64,000 bases of DNA from Luidia sarsii (taxonomy: Eukaryota > Echinodermata > Asteroidea > Paxillosida > Luidiidae): contig OX465111.1 of the NCBI GenBank assembly GCA_949987565.1, forward strand, positions 2,032,494 to 2,096,493, read 5' to 3'. The notes beneath the pieces are model-generated. The model did no database searches. It saw nothing but the letters and a program-made list of their open reading frames with translations, and was not told the origin of the DNA. The position numbers and the translations under genes are program-made. Positions 36,004 through 47,332 of this stretch are shown piece by piece; within the stretch, counting starts at the first letter, position 1, and every line of letters starts with the position of its first letter.

Positions 36004-37844
36004 CAAGATTCCTTTACCACTTTTTTTTTCACGATAAACTAAACAAGAGGTCAGTTCACTTTCTATTGATTCCACAGGAATGCTAATAAAGGCAGGACTG
36101 TATATCGTACCTTCTCAGCAATAATTATTCCGATCACGAATTGTGAGGGTATAATTTTACTGGAACTAGCCATAAATGACCTTCGCTTAGACTAGTGCAT
36201 GGCATCCACGCACTTTCTGGTAAAGATGTGCAGGCGTTAGATGTGTATACATTTACACATGCCTCATGTTTCGCTTTGTTTCGAAGCTTAAATATCCACT
36301 TAACCACCGGGGCAGGTTCGATACGATCAAAACATGTATTGCATCGTTTGTGGGTCTGATTCTATCTCACCATTACCTCCATTTAGAATCACGTGATATT
36401 GTATTGATTTTTTGTAGTATCGTGTGATGGGATTTTTAATGGTAATCAAGTGTGTCAAGTGACGCATTGCGATATGTTCCACTTCCACATTCCGATCAGT
36501 TTACCTTAATAGTTGTCGGTATTAAGTGGGTGACTACGAAATTGTAAATTCACGAGCTAAATTGCATGGAAAAGAAACAGCCAAATGCCGTAGATGCCTC
36601 TGAAGCCACGGAGTAAACTCAAAGTAAAGTTTGTAGTTCATGCCCGCTTTGCCTGACATAACATGATTTCTGAACATGCATAATGTACACTCAACTTCGT
36701 ACAAGGGGAAATTCTAGGATATAGGCTCAGGAACCATGAATCCAGACTGCCCGGGAATAAGGGTTTGGATTCTTTGACTGCTACAAAGTTGGATAAACTG
36801 CTGATACTACTCGCCAGCCTGATGTGTCCAGCCGTTAAGTCGAAATGTATATTCCCAAATTACCGTGATAGCATCATGTGTTCAGAATATCCACGAGAGA
36901 TCGCACGTTCATGGATAAGACCAATGCGTGCCCACGGCTTTGGCTTCGATAAGGACTTGTCCATATCAATCAACAGTCAACAACATGGGGTTTTTTTCAG
37001 TTACGGTATTGTCAAGTATAGATTTGGTAGCCACCATTTCAATCCTGTATTACCCTCACCTCCCTAGACAGACGAACCCCTGACATACAATCTACTTCGT
37101 GGCGATTCGTGCACGTTTACCCATATATTAGATGCCGCCTGCTTTAAATTCCGCCAGTAAGTGATCCCTTTACTCCTCGTTATTTGTCTTCCTAGGGTCT
37201 CTTCTGGCGTCGTGTCAGCAAGGCTTCTTACCCCGTGGATAATTACAGCCATCTATAGAGGCTCTCAATCTTACTACTTCCTTGAGCAAATAAACGACAC
37301 GGGCACAATTTATCTTCCCGAGGGGATTTTTCTTTCATCCATTTCCCTCGTCTTTTCTTTTAAACAGTCTCCACGGCAACGGTGATCGGCAAATAATCAG
37401 AAAATGGCGGCAGTTGTCAGACCCGATTAGCGCCCGAGCGAGTGGCTCCTCGTAATCGCTCCTGAACACGAACGGCCAGATTTGTGGTTGTTCCAACCCC
37501 ATCGTCTACATAATGTCCCCTGAAGCGTGGAGGGGAAGGGGTGAGCCCCCAAAAATGAATACAGGGAGTTGTAGCAATTATGTCCCCTTAACTTTAATTG
37601 GATTCTAACTGGATTCACTCGGGAGTTGGATGGTGAGTTTCATTGCCAGTGACATCATGTTCGACATTATTTTGCAGACTTAAAAAAAAGCCACAAAAAC
37701 AAATAAGGCAGGTGACCGGTAGGTCTCGGCCAAATACCATACGCTTCCATGCATAACAACAGTTTGTAGGCTCTTACATCTGCCTATATGGCTGCTCGGG
37801 TAGTTGATATTGTGGCCTGCATAGGCCTATTTGTAATACATTGT
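36004..37844. other. Non-coding, nothing specific
   Basis: Contains a plus-strand frame of 100 codons (36765-37067) with no recognisable domain. No gene is supported. Confidence 0.45.
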
Positions 37845-37953
37845 ATTTGAGAAAGGTCCTGCTAGGATCGAAACGTCAGGCCCACTAAATTTTAAGATTT
37901 ACATTTTGGTAATTTTAGTCAGTAAGCAGTTTGCAACATTTTTGTATATCACC
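37845..37953 (+). repeat. R1-family interspersed repeat, best full copy
   Basis: Runs from TTTGAGAAAGGTCCTGCTAG through GATCGAAACGTCAGGCCCAC to AGTCAGTAAGCAGTTTGCAAC and TTTTTGTATATCACC. A five-pair hairpin (GGTCC/GGATC, one G-T pair, loop TGCTA) is followed at once by GAAACGTC. This copy matches the right half of the 53.6-kb palindrome almost exactly and serves as reference for the ~110-base family. Confidence 0.85.
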
Positions 37954-37979
37954 TGTATATTTTTATCTTAATTTCATGC

Positions 37980-38073
37980 CTTTAAGAAAGGTCCTGCTAG
38001 AATCCAAACCTCAGACCCTCCTTTTTTATACATTTGGTTTTGAGTCAGTAAGCAGTTTGCAAAATTTTGGCAT
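37980..38073 (+). repeat. R1-family interspersed repeat, diverged second copy
   Basis: Head to tail with the previous copy, about 25 bases downstream. It keeps AAGAAAGGTCCTGCTAGAATC and GAGTCAGTAAGCAGTTTGCA. The GAAACGTC element has become CAAACCTC. Its greater divergence suggests an older insertion than its neighbour. Confidence 0.75.
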
Positions 38074-38114
38074 AATATTGTAGTTATTTTTTTAGGTCAA
38101 ACAAATAATGGAAA

Positions 38115-38390
38115 AGAACATTTTGACGGGACCGGGACTTGTTCCCAAGACCTCTGGGTTTACGTTCCAGTGCTGTTATACCGTCTGAGCTATCCAGCCC
38201 TTAGATGGTGAGCTTCCCAAATAGTCAACTAGTCTTTACTGGGGTGGGGCGCCAGTCAGAAGCATTCAACGATTAACTGTCATATATCTCCAGGGATCAC
38301 GCCCCACTCCGCTTTCTTTCAGGTACAAACAACCAGGTGTTTGTTTTAAACCTGGCTACAGCAGCTCGGGGATCACACGAAGCGGAAGCA
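38115..38390 (-). repeat. tRNA-module interspersed repeat, copy C
   Basis: Co-linear with copy A over almost the whole length: a decayed B-box end (GACCGGGACTTGTTCCCAAG), the A-box side GTCTGAGCTATCCAGCCC, TTCCCAAATAGTCAACTAGT, GGCGCCAGTCAGAAGCATTC, GGTACAAACAACCAGG and GCTCGGGGATCACACGAAG. The shared segment beyond the tRNA module is about 200 bases. It lies only 40 bases after the second R1 copy. Confidence 0.75.
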
Positions 38391-38699
38391 GCTTTGTATC
38401 CATTTTCATTGCAAACAACTCTGAGCGCAAAGTACCGTAAAAACGGTTGCGGTATATAACAAAACAAAACTGAATTTAGATAAAACATAAGCACATTCAA
38501 ACTAATATAATGTATAGAATCACTCCCATTTTCCTAAAATGTGCAATATTCATAACGCCTAATTCTAATCATGTGAATCAACCAATCATCTTTTTTGTAT
38601 TATCACACTGTGAGGGCGCTGTTTTGCAAACCCGTAGCAGAAGACACTTCCAATGTGTGTATACAATGATTAAATTATTCAACTGTTACTTAATTTATA
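38391..38699. other. Non-coding, nothing specific
   Basis: AT-rich spacer without recognisable features. A plus-strand frame of 90 codons (38510-38782) runs into the following CAA/CAG tract and ends in poly-Gln, which is an artefact of the microsatellite. Confidence 0.5.
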
Positions 38700-38902
38700 A
38701 ACAACAGCAACAAGATGTATCAAAGAACAAACAACAGCAGCGCCAAAAGAAGCAACAGCAGCAGCAACTACAACAACCATAGAAACCTATGCACCGACAA
38801 CCGCAAAAGTCATACATTAAGTAGCTATAACAATCCATAACAGCTGCTGCAACCACTGCAGCAAATAAAACTCAACAGAATAAACAAAATAAACAACAAC
38901 CT
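38700..38902. repeat. CAA/CAG-type degenerate trinucleotide tract
   Basis: Imperfect CAACAGCAA triplets with interruptions. Compositionally it is the complement of the GTT/GCT tract at 3.4-4.0 kb. Confidence 0.75.
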
Positions 38903-39436
38903 TAGTTTATTATGTGATATCTGAATATTTGATATAGACTGAAATCACTGAATTGATGTTGCTGCAGTTCTCCTTGAAGAAGCCAAACAGGAACGAATCA
39001 CAGTGGTTTTAGGCCTATATCTTCCGCGTCTGTCATTTGTCTGGAGCAAAAATCTCGCTTTGGGCAAGGTATAACTCTTTGCCTCCCAGCTCGAATTAGG
39101 GTTGACTAATGGGAACCCGGAATCCAATATTTTACCTAGTAGCAATGCTACGGGAAAACTGAGGGAAACTTCAGAACCAATTTCAAATTTTCTGGGATGG
39201 GAGGGGAGAGAAAAACGAATCTTTGGTTATAGGCATATGTCGAATGTTTTTGTGCGGAATGATTTTAGAAGTTCCAAGAGCTCCAGGTCTGAATTGCATG
39301 TATTGTTTGTCCAGGTTATGTGTTAATTATTCTATTTGGGTTTTTTCCCCTTTTTGTTCCTCTTTCAAAACCGAATATTCTCTTTCACTTTGGGATGGTT
39401 AGATTACGGAGCCAGCTACACAGAGATAAACATTAG
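38903..39436. other. Non-coding, nothing specific
   Basis: No gene or repeat recognised. Confidence 0.45.
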
Positions 39437-39592
39437 TTTGACGATAAGTCACTTTCATCAAACTCATCGTGACTTACGATCTATCGCAAAACGATGAGCG
39501 ATGCATATAAACCATACGGCGTATCACAACTTAGGATGGGTTATCCATCGTAAGTTGTGTTATGATGAATCGTAAGACTTCGTGAAATCCAT
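39437..39592 (-). repeat. R3 palindromic MITE-like element, copy 2
   Basis: The reverse complement is co-linear with copy 1 at 32.15 kb: CAACTTACGATGGATAACCC, GTTGTGATACGCCGTATGGT, GCATCGCTCATCGTTTTGCG, ATCGTAAGTCACGATGAGTT. On this strand CACAACTTAGGATGG and CCATCGTAAGTTGTG flank a four-base loop, forming a 15-pair hairpin with one mismatch. The extra length compared with copy 1 suggests this copy is more complete. Confidence 0.75.
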
Positions 39593-42500
39593 CCCAGGGC
39601 GGGCTAATCTGGGTCACTGCACATCTGGGGACTTGGACAAATCTATTTCCCTCATCGTCTGAGCGGCCCTGGAGAAGCATTATGGTGCCTTGAGGGTATT
39701 GATTTCTGCTTAAAGCGCCCCCTATAGGCAGAGGGCCATTTGTTACGCTTCAGCACCAATCTGGTCTGGGGAGGGGGGGAGAGGGGCTAATGCACGCTGT
39801 CTGCCATCTGAATACAAATACGCACAGTCGGTTAAATAATGGGTAGACTCTGAGCCCCAGCACATACACGAAATCAAAATTTCAAAAAGGTGTGATTTGG
39901 GGTAAAACGGCAATACGTCATTCATGGCCAAGACGTTGTTATAGCTCAACCATTTTTGCCAAAGGTAAATAGTTCTCTGATCGGGGCTTGTCCCCTGGTA
40001 TTAGTGTCAGGTCATGACAATATCCGGGTGCTGAGCCTTCTAACTGGTTAACCATAATATTTATAAGATGTGCCCAGAAGACCGCTGCTGGGATTAGCTG
40101 GCAGCACGTCAATGGCACCGCAGCATCTATGTTTGTTTTATTGGATTCTTCTTCAACTTCTTCTTCTTCCCATTCTGGCTGGCGTCCTGATGCGCTTTGG
40201 AAACCTAATTAAAGAGGTGCACGCAGATTGATTCTGCGCCGCTCAGAACCCAAGAGGCCTTCCTCCTCGTCTAATGATGGCGTAAAAAGCGCGCCCATTC
40301 GAAGCGCTCTTGCGCCCATTCTCCCGTGGACGGTTTGGTGCTTGTTCCCTCGGGGGAGTGAGTCCCCTTGGAAAAGAGGGGACAAAAAGTAAAGGAGGGA
40401 GGGGAAGGGGGAGGGATGAAGGGTGGGGAATGGAGGGAGAGGGGCACCTCGGAATTGAGACGGCTCCAAGAACTGACAAGTGTGCAAATTGCTTCCGATT
40501 GGCTAAATTACCTGCGGGCGGGCGGCGGCGTTGAGAGGTATGGCTGGCTTCTGAGTGATGGCGATTGATACGGTACTCGGCTTTTATCAATGGAATCCTG
40601 GGGAGGTGTTTTTTGTGAGTGTTATCTGCAGCCACTGTCACCTCCTCCTCCTCCTACTTTCTGTGCCTCATCTCTCCTCCTTGGCAAATATGGAGGTATC
40701 CCCACTCAGCTTCGTGCACACAGTACCTGCAATCTGCGGTCAGATGGAGTGGTGTTGATGGATACGGCTACGCGCTGCCGAGGGTACCAACTGAGAGGGT
40801 ACAATCTCGATTTGATCATATTTTCCTCGTGGAGTGGATCACTTTGCTCGGAACATACGGATTCCTAGTAGGGGCTCGGTGGGCCCCTTCGTGATTGGGT
40901 TAATTTCCCGGCAGGATCGTCTGGCCAGGACAAAATTGGTTGAGTTAGGAGCTCAAATTGCACTGCGCTTTCAGAGAATAACACGACCGTATGCAGAAGC
41001 AAATGCTTGGGTTATAACGCATGGCTCATTGATAGATGCATTCTGATAGGTATACAGGAGCTCGGATTCGACTAACGATTCTGAACGATTCGCCTTTCCG
41101 ATTTCGTTTGCTTAGTGTGGTGTGTTTGTTCGGCAATGTTCTGTGATGATTGTACATATACCATACGGGAACTGTGGGCTATTTTCACAGGCATTGTTAA
41201 ATTGAATTTTTCGTGTACTGAATAAGATATCCAGCTGAACATGTCGATGGTAGCAAATTAAGCACTTTGGGCGTAAGTCAGTAACTCCTTCTTTTGGATT
41301 CATTTCCACTTTACATTATTTTCAAGGTCTTGTCAACATGAGTGAGTAGTACGTATTTTGCAAGCGAGTAACCGGTCATGGATCCGAGTGACCCAAAACA
41401 ACTCGATGCATTTGTAGCATCACAAGTTACAAACAAAATGTTTGCCTATATATTAAAACAAGTAATTTGACCATGCACCGTTGGTCAAAATATCAATAAG
41501 TAACATTATTGTCCAATATAAGATTAACTAATTGATTGCTTTGTCAAAATTATGTCCCCACATTGGTTCTTGATAAGATTATATAAGGAAAGCGCTCGAA
41601 AAATTGCATCAGAGAAAAACATATTTGTTTTTACGACGGGAGATGGAATGAGGGCGAAGTAATTATGTTGCTACATCCGACAAGGGCAATCGCATAATTC
41701 AAGCCAAATAGAAACCCCGGCAAAGGTAAACACAGGAAAAACCCTCTTGCAGGCTTGGGGAGTGTCTCAGATGACGGCCTCTCCGTTACATCTGAACATG
41801 TTTGGATTTGTACGTGCCCTGCATCCGCTCAGTATTACGTAGATTAAAAAAAACCTCTAGACACGTGTGGCTCTTCAGCGGGCGTGTTCTGATCGAGTGG
41901 GAAATGGAAACTAGAGAGGGTGTCCAGTATCGACATTGAGATCGCTAGTCATTTCATCAAGATCCTTTGGAAGATTTCCGTAGTCGTGGAAACCAGATTG
42001 CTTAATATGACAGTCGATTTCCGGTGTCGGCAGCCGGATCAGAATTCATCTCTCTCATCATTCGATGGAACATTTCCGTGGGTAAAACACTTTGTGGCTT
42101 CGACATAGCAGCTCCAATTCTTGGTAATGATGAAAGTGGATATCAATTTGTCTTTGACAAATTTCCAGTCGGGGTGCCGTCATTTCCAAGTAAAGTCGTT
42201 TTCCGTGGGAATGTGCTTGGTGTTACAAACCTCGTAGCACGCAGGATTCGACGTATGGAGGCGCCTTCCGTTGATTTTGAAGTAAATAGAAGCCAAGTAT
42301 CGATGCGACTGAAAAGTAAGGCAAGTTAGGAATGAACAGCTACGGCTAGAGCTAGGGGCGTTTCTATACGTAGCCTACTGCTTGCGTGTGGGCAGGCAGA
42401 TGCACTTTCCCCCATAGCAACAGCACTGAGCCATAGACGAAGCCCACAATTTGGAGCCGGGTGCTTTTATATTTCACGTGTAATGATAAATCACACGCAT

Positions 42501-44500
42501 GAATTGCGACGGCGGCTTAACCGATGTTTTGTCAGCTTCGCCGGTGCTGTGTATAGCTTGCAGTGTCCCACACTTCCAGGGTACTGGATGTAAAAACAAA
42601 CTCCCGGCGCTCGGGCCTTACCACACTGACGTGCTGGCATTATCAATGATTTACCCATACGCCCCACAAGCGGAAGGCTATACGTTCGTGTCTGTGCGTT
42701 TATTTATTCGCGCCAGTTGCCGCTACCTCTCACTGTGATCATCAGTACTCTGTTGTGCGTAGGATAAGCCGCGGCTAATGTCAGAAGATACCGTTTTAAG
42801 TGGATGCCTGAGGCCTCCTGAGGGCGCTATTAGTGAACCTGCCAGTGGCGGATATCGTTGTTGTGCACTTTTACATTCACGACGGTTTCAGGGTAGACGC
42901 TTCCAAATAAAGCATGCACGTTGATAAAATGATTGGGTAGGCACCTATTTATTTCCGTCCTGATGGAGAGTTTCTGGTTTTGGTTTACAAAAGGAGAATG
43001 AACTACATTGTAAAACTTAAACGAATAAAGAGAAAACAATTTGTCGCCTGGCAAGCGAAAATAACTACACCTTTTAGGTGGTGTTGTTGCTGTACCCAAT
43101 GTCTCTTTTTGTGGGAAGGATATACACGGACGCCCAGCGACTGCCTGCACTCAGATGCACGTCTCGACTGCAGCGGGCCTGGATCAAATCGAAACTGCAC
43201 GGACCGAGCCGGGACGAGGGTCGTTGACGCCAGAGTGAACCACAGAGAGTTCCATGCCCTGGCGGGTCTCGGCGATTGTATAGCCTAATTCAGTGAACTC
43301 ATACTGTCCACCCCAATCAAGGATGGACGACCTTAGCGTCCGTCAGCGGCGATGCATCCAGACACTGGTCCAATTTACTAATATACTCTTAGGCATTAAG
43401 AGGTGAGGTAAAAACCTCTCCTATACCCGCTCTCTTGACCGACTTCAACATTTTAATTTCGAGAGTTTGGGGACAGGTTCGAGGATTCGTCTGTGACATC
43501 GCCCATTGGCAGCGGATGGGGAAAAGGGTAGAGACAACGGTATTCAGGTTGAGCTGCTCGTCAGGTGTACAGCCGTTCTGTCTGACTATTCATGAGGTGG
43601 GTCGCTGGAGGGGACTGTATCGCAGGATAACAAGACAGGCCGAGTTTCACTCTGGCAGGCTGCCCTATAAAACCAAATCAGGTCCACAGTGACGCACGTT
43701 CGTAGATGGAGAATACTTAGCAGCCCCCGTCTTTGCTAATAACGGTTGGAACGAGGGTCGTGTTATTGTCGAGACTTGATGGAATAACACCGGGCGTAAT
43801 GAGCAATTGCACTGTTGGTAGCAATTGCAGTATTGTTATAGCAGAAACCGAACTGGGGTTTCACAGGGCCGTAACGTTAATTGACTTATTTCCACTCTAT
43901 TAACAGATTCCAATACTTTCTTAATGGACAGCAGGTATGTCCATCATATCTACCAATCATAATCCCATTAAAGGGTTTAAAATGATATTTCATAATGCAA
44001 GCGCGAAAATTGATATCCAAATTACCAGTTAATCGACTGTGGAGATCGACTGTGGTCGCTGAAGCGACCGGGCAAGACGATAAGTAATTTGATTCAAGGT
44101 GGTCTGTTGCAGCGTCTGGCGTAGATTGAGAGGCCCCCAATGATGGAGCCACGAGTAAGTGGCGCTCGCTGACACTCTTGGGGAGGGACAAGCCTCCGTG
44201 GACACGCGTCAGGGCAGTCACCGACGAATGACCCCAGCAGGTGACTGTTGCGCTGCTGACATGTTCAAAAGTGACGGTTACTTACACAGTAAACCGTGGG
44301 GCAAAGACAAGGAGTACTGGGAGAAACTCGTTTCGAAAATCGAAAAAACTCGATGTGGGTTTTCCAGAAAAGTTGGGAGTTTGTGATTGATTCTGACCAA
44401 TACAATCCAACACTTTGGGGTTGGCATTTATGAACCAACAACATTGAAAGTAAATAGTTTGATAACAAATTGTCTAAACAGTTATCTTATTAAAAAAGAT
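39593..44500. other. Long non-coding stretch, no gene supported
   Basis: About 4.9 kb. It contains a TTC microsatellite near 40145-40170 and a G/A-rich, CpG-containing segment at about 40200-40560 that could be regulatory. Small repeats include a duplicated ATCGACTGTGG beside a GGTCGCTGAAGCGACC hairpin at about 44035-44071. Frames at 42980-43288 and 43886-44221 have no recognised domain. I see no matched splice sites around open segments. Confidence 0.4.
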
Positions 44501-44655
44501 GATATACAAAAATGTTGCAAACTGCTTACTGACTAAAATTTAGTGGGCCTGACGTTTCGATCCTAGCAGGACCTTTCTCAAAGGCAGAGAAAGGTCCTGC
44601 CTTTGAGAAAGGTCCTGCTAGGATCGAAACGTCAGGCCCACTAAATTTTTAGATT
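44501..44655. repeat. R1 repeats head to head: 53-base perfect palindrome arms with 9-base loop
   Basis: Arms 44535-44587 and 44597-44649 are exact reverse complements, 53 of 53 positions, separated by AGAAAGGTC. The left arm belongs to a longer minus-strand R1 copy that includes TTGCAAACTGCTTACTGACT. The right arm is a plus-strand R1 copy cut off soon after CCCACTAAATTTTTAG. The two copies meet at their CTTTGAGAAAGG ends, with a partial duplication of that end between them. Confidence 0.9.
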
Positions 44656-44698
44656 ATTAAATAAGACTTAAGGCTTTGCATGGTGGGTGAATCAATGT

Positions 44699-44815
44699 TG
44701 GAAGGTTTGCGGTGACACCATGTATAAGGTCTCTTAAAGGAAGAGGTGTGGTTCTGAAAAAGAAGCCGAGTGGTAACTCGACGTTTCGACCAGTATGCTC
44801 TGGCCGTCATCATGA
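44699..44815 (+). repeat. R2-family interspersed repeat, best copy
   Basis: Opens AAGGTTTGCGGTGACACCAT, then TCTCTTAAAGGAAGAGGTGT, then AGTGGTAACTCGACGTTTCG followed by ACCAGTATGCTCTGGCCGTC and ATCATGAG. On the minus strand the right part reads ATGATGA, a GGCCAG...CTGGTC stem-loop, then GAAACGTCGAG. It lies 44 bases from the R1 palindrome. Confidence 0.75.
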
Positions 44816-46289
44816 GTTATTTTATTGTTTACAATGTACGCATTCCTGGTTGACATCACGCCTTGTACACCAATTTCACAGCAAATGATCCCCTAGTTCA
44901 CAGACATACCGGCCAAGAATCAAATTAGAGCATACGGTTTTGCAAAAACACATTTGGAGTTGTCTCAAGGACGTATTGAACTGCGAAGACGAGACAAAAC
45001 AAAACAAGGATTTCAGAGCACGTCTTGGAATCGGGGAAAGTCATCACGCTGTCGGGCGTATCAATGACGACACGGGAGTAAAGATCCCGCGGAAAGTCGA
45101 TCCGACAAAAAAATCTCCCGATCTCCGGTTCACTGGAACGTTTTTTCTTTTTTTTTCTTTTTTTAATTAATCAAGATTGCAGTTCGGCTACCTCTGGAAT
45201 ATCTTGGTTTGTTTTTGTTTTTGTTTTGTTTTGTGAAACTGCCTCGGGGGAAATAACACCAGACACGCGGTTAAAGGTTCACCGACAATGCCATATAAAA
45301 TGCAGCGAGCCAAGGATGTTGCCTGCGGTTGTCTGCGTAGCCCTGACATTGCATCGCTTATCAGAAGCACAGAGAAAAGGCCGCTTATATCTGGCGACAA
45401 CCAGCGCACAATGTGTAGTCTGAAAGGCCACGCATTAAGAACATTCACTCCACCAAGGGCTGACACACAGACGTCTGGTGATTAGACTATTATGGGAGGT
45501 TGGTGCCATTTCGTTACACGGTGTCGCCACCACTCACTGATGTCTTTCAACCAGGCAGTGCTGAGAGCAACGCCCCGGGTACATCTTTTCTCTTCTTTTC
45601 TTCAGGCTCATGCAACTGATAACGTCTCTCACATACGAAGCTCTCCCTTCACTCCTCTCTGCTACTTGAACGCACTCCTTACATACGAAAGATTCAATCA
45701 GAAAACGTAGCGCGCCACGTACATTATGTTGTGATATTATCAGAATCCGGTCCGCTCGCCCCATCTGCTGATGAAAGAGAGACGTACAGAGTGACAAAGA
45801 AAGACACAGCGACCGTGCCCACGCAGAACGCAGTGATCATAGTCTTGGGAAAGGCGGGACGATAGGAAGGAGGGGGAGAGTGAGTGAGACAAGAATAAAT
45901 CCCTCTGCAAACTTCGGATGGACTCCAGGCTACCGCGGTGATCCTCCGAATTAAAAGTCAACGTGGCGTCTTGCAAACCGTACGTGTGGATAATCGAACT
46001 TTGCCTGCGTGTGTCTGTGACGGTGAAGAAGAAAAGGAGGAGGAGGAGGAGGAGGAGGAGCAGGACGAGGTGCCAAGGGGATTCCGGTTTTTGGAGAGGA
46101 ATGCCACTTCGACTGTGAAGCTTTGTTTTTTCTCCGTCCCCCAGTTAGGGCGAGTCTCCAGCGCTTGTCACTGATACCGCTACCCGGATTGTCAGACAGC
46201 TATGAACAGCTCTCAGCAAAGCTTGAATAAACACTGGCTACTTTTCGGTCACGATTAGAAAACATAAGACCCCTCCCTGCATTTTTTTC
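44816..46289. other. Non-coding; (GAG)n microsatellite at right
   Basis: No coding exon is supported. An (AGG)n run of about eight units lies at about 46035-46060, and the DNA becomes CpG-richer toward 46 kb, leading into the 5' UTR-like tract. Confidence 0.4.
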
Positions 46290-47230
46290 CGGCTGGTGAT
46301 AAGTGATGAAGTACATGTAGGTCCAAGCCGCCGACACTCTCCACTCCTATCCCATCCTCCCCTCCCCCTCCCACCTGAAATCCGCAGGTGGCCAGCGTGT
46401 CTCGGCTATAACGCAGGTCGATCCGACCGCGCTGGAGGAACGGTTGGTTTATTTCTGCTGCTTCTTCTTCTTCTTCGTCTTCTTCATCGCCTCAGCCTGT
46501 ATGTCTGTGTGACTATGTGGAGTTGAATCACAGACACAATAGCGGGGACACTTTGCTATGATATCTGAAAGACCCTGCCATACTGACTGCTCCTGGAAAC
46601 AGCACATGGGGGTGGAGAAAAGCAGATGTGTTTTTTCTCTATTCCTCTACTCTCCCTCTCCCTCTTTCTCTCTATCTAAAACGGGAGTCACAGTGGGATA
46701 GATCGATGCCAAGCTGAAAGAAGTCCAATACACTGAGTGCAGTCCGCTCCGTTCAGTAGTCGAACGACTCACTCCCTGTGTGCTCGCTGCACAGATCGAC
46801 TGCTCTCTATCGGCGTGGGGTCTCTCCAAGGTGCCAATCCGGTGTTGCAGTGATTGTGCTGGTGATTCCTCCCCTTTTTTCACCCACCAGTTCAGGAGAT
46901 GGATTCCCCATTCTAGATGGTCCAGGTCTCTCCTATACCTAACCTCTCTAGCACGCTATGTGACCCCGAGGCTTGGTTGTTTTCCACCACACACCTCACA
47001 TAAATTTACAGCCGAGCGGTAGACAGACAGGGGAAAAAAAATCGCCGGGGACACCCAGTGCGGTGGTGTTTCGATCTCAGCCCCTTACCGTCACCTTCGA
47101 TCCGAGCCAGCGAAGCTGCACCGGAAAGGAATTTATTGTACCTGAGAGACATCCTCATATAGGTGGATATCGCTAGACGGCGTAATCTGGAGACTTTGTC
47201 AGCAGGAGGATAGTCGTACTTGTCGCCCTG
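46290..47230 (+). promoter_or_regulatory. CpG-rich promoter / 5' UTR-like tract of first exon 1b
   Basis: GC- and CpG-rich compared with the flanks, with a (TTC)n run near 46457-46490 and several short frames that stop before the donor at 47333. An in-frame TAA at 47183-47185 precedes the candidate start codon and no in-frame ATG lies between them. The layout resembles a housekeeping- or developmental-type CpG-rich promoter leading into a translated first exon. No TATA box stands out. Confidence 0.45.
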
Positions 47231-47332
47231 ATGCCGGAACGGAAAATTAAGTTCGTGTTTGACGATGGAGGCGGACACCAGAGAAAGAACAAGCGAAACA
47301 AGAATGCCCAGCGCAGACACGCGGGGGAACAG
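47231..47332 (+). CDS. Candidate coding exon 1b (alternative N-terminus, Lys/Arg/Asn-rich)
   Basis: Thirty-four codons from ATG to AACAG|GTAAGC, a strong donor at 47333, ending in phase 0. The peptide begins MPERKIKFVFDDGGGHQ and continues with a basic stretch RKNKRNKNAQRRH that looks like a nuclear localisation or RNA/DNA-binding tail (inference from composition). The start context is weak (CTGATGC), but this is the first in-frame ATG after a stop. The next candidate exon in the same phase is at 63898. The antisense frame 47006-47320 begins with GTG and reads as a hydrophobic N-terminus because Lys codons become Leu on the other strand. I do not recognise the protein. Alternative: a chance open segment in a CpG island. 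Confidence 0.55.

Noticed and set aside
47006..47320. Minus-strand frame with a signal-peptide-like hydrophobic start
   Set aside because: It begins at GTG, not ATG, and the hydrophobic run is the antisense of Lys/Asn-rich codons of exon 1b, which has a strong donor on the plus strand.
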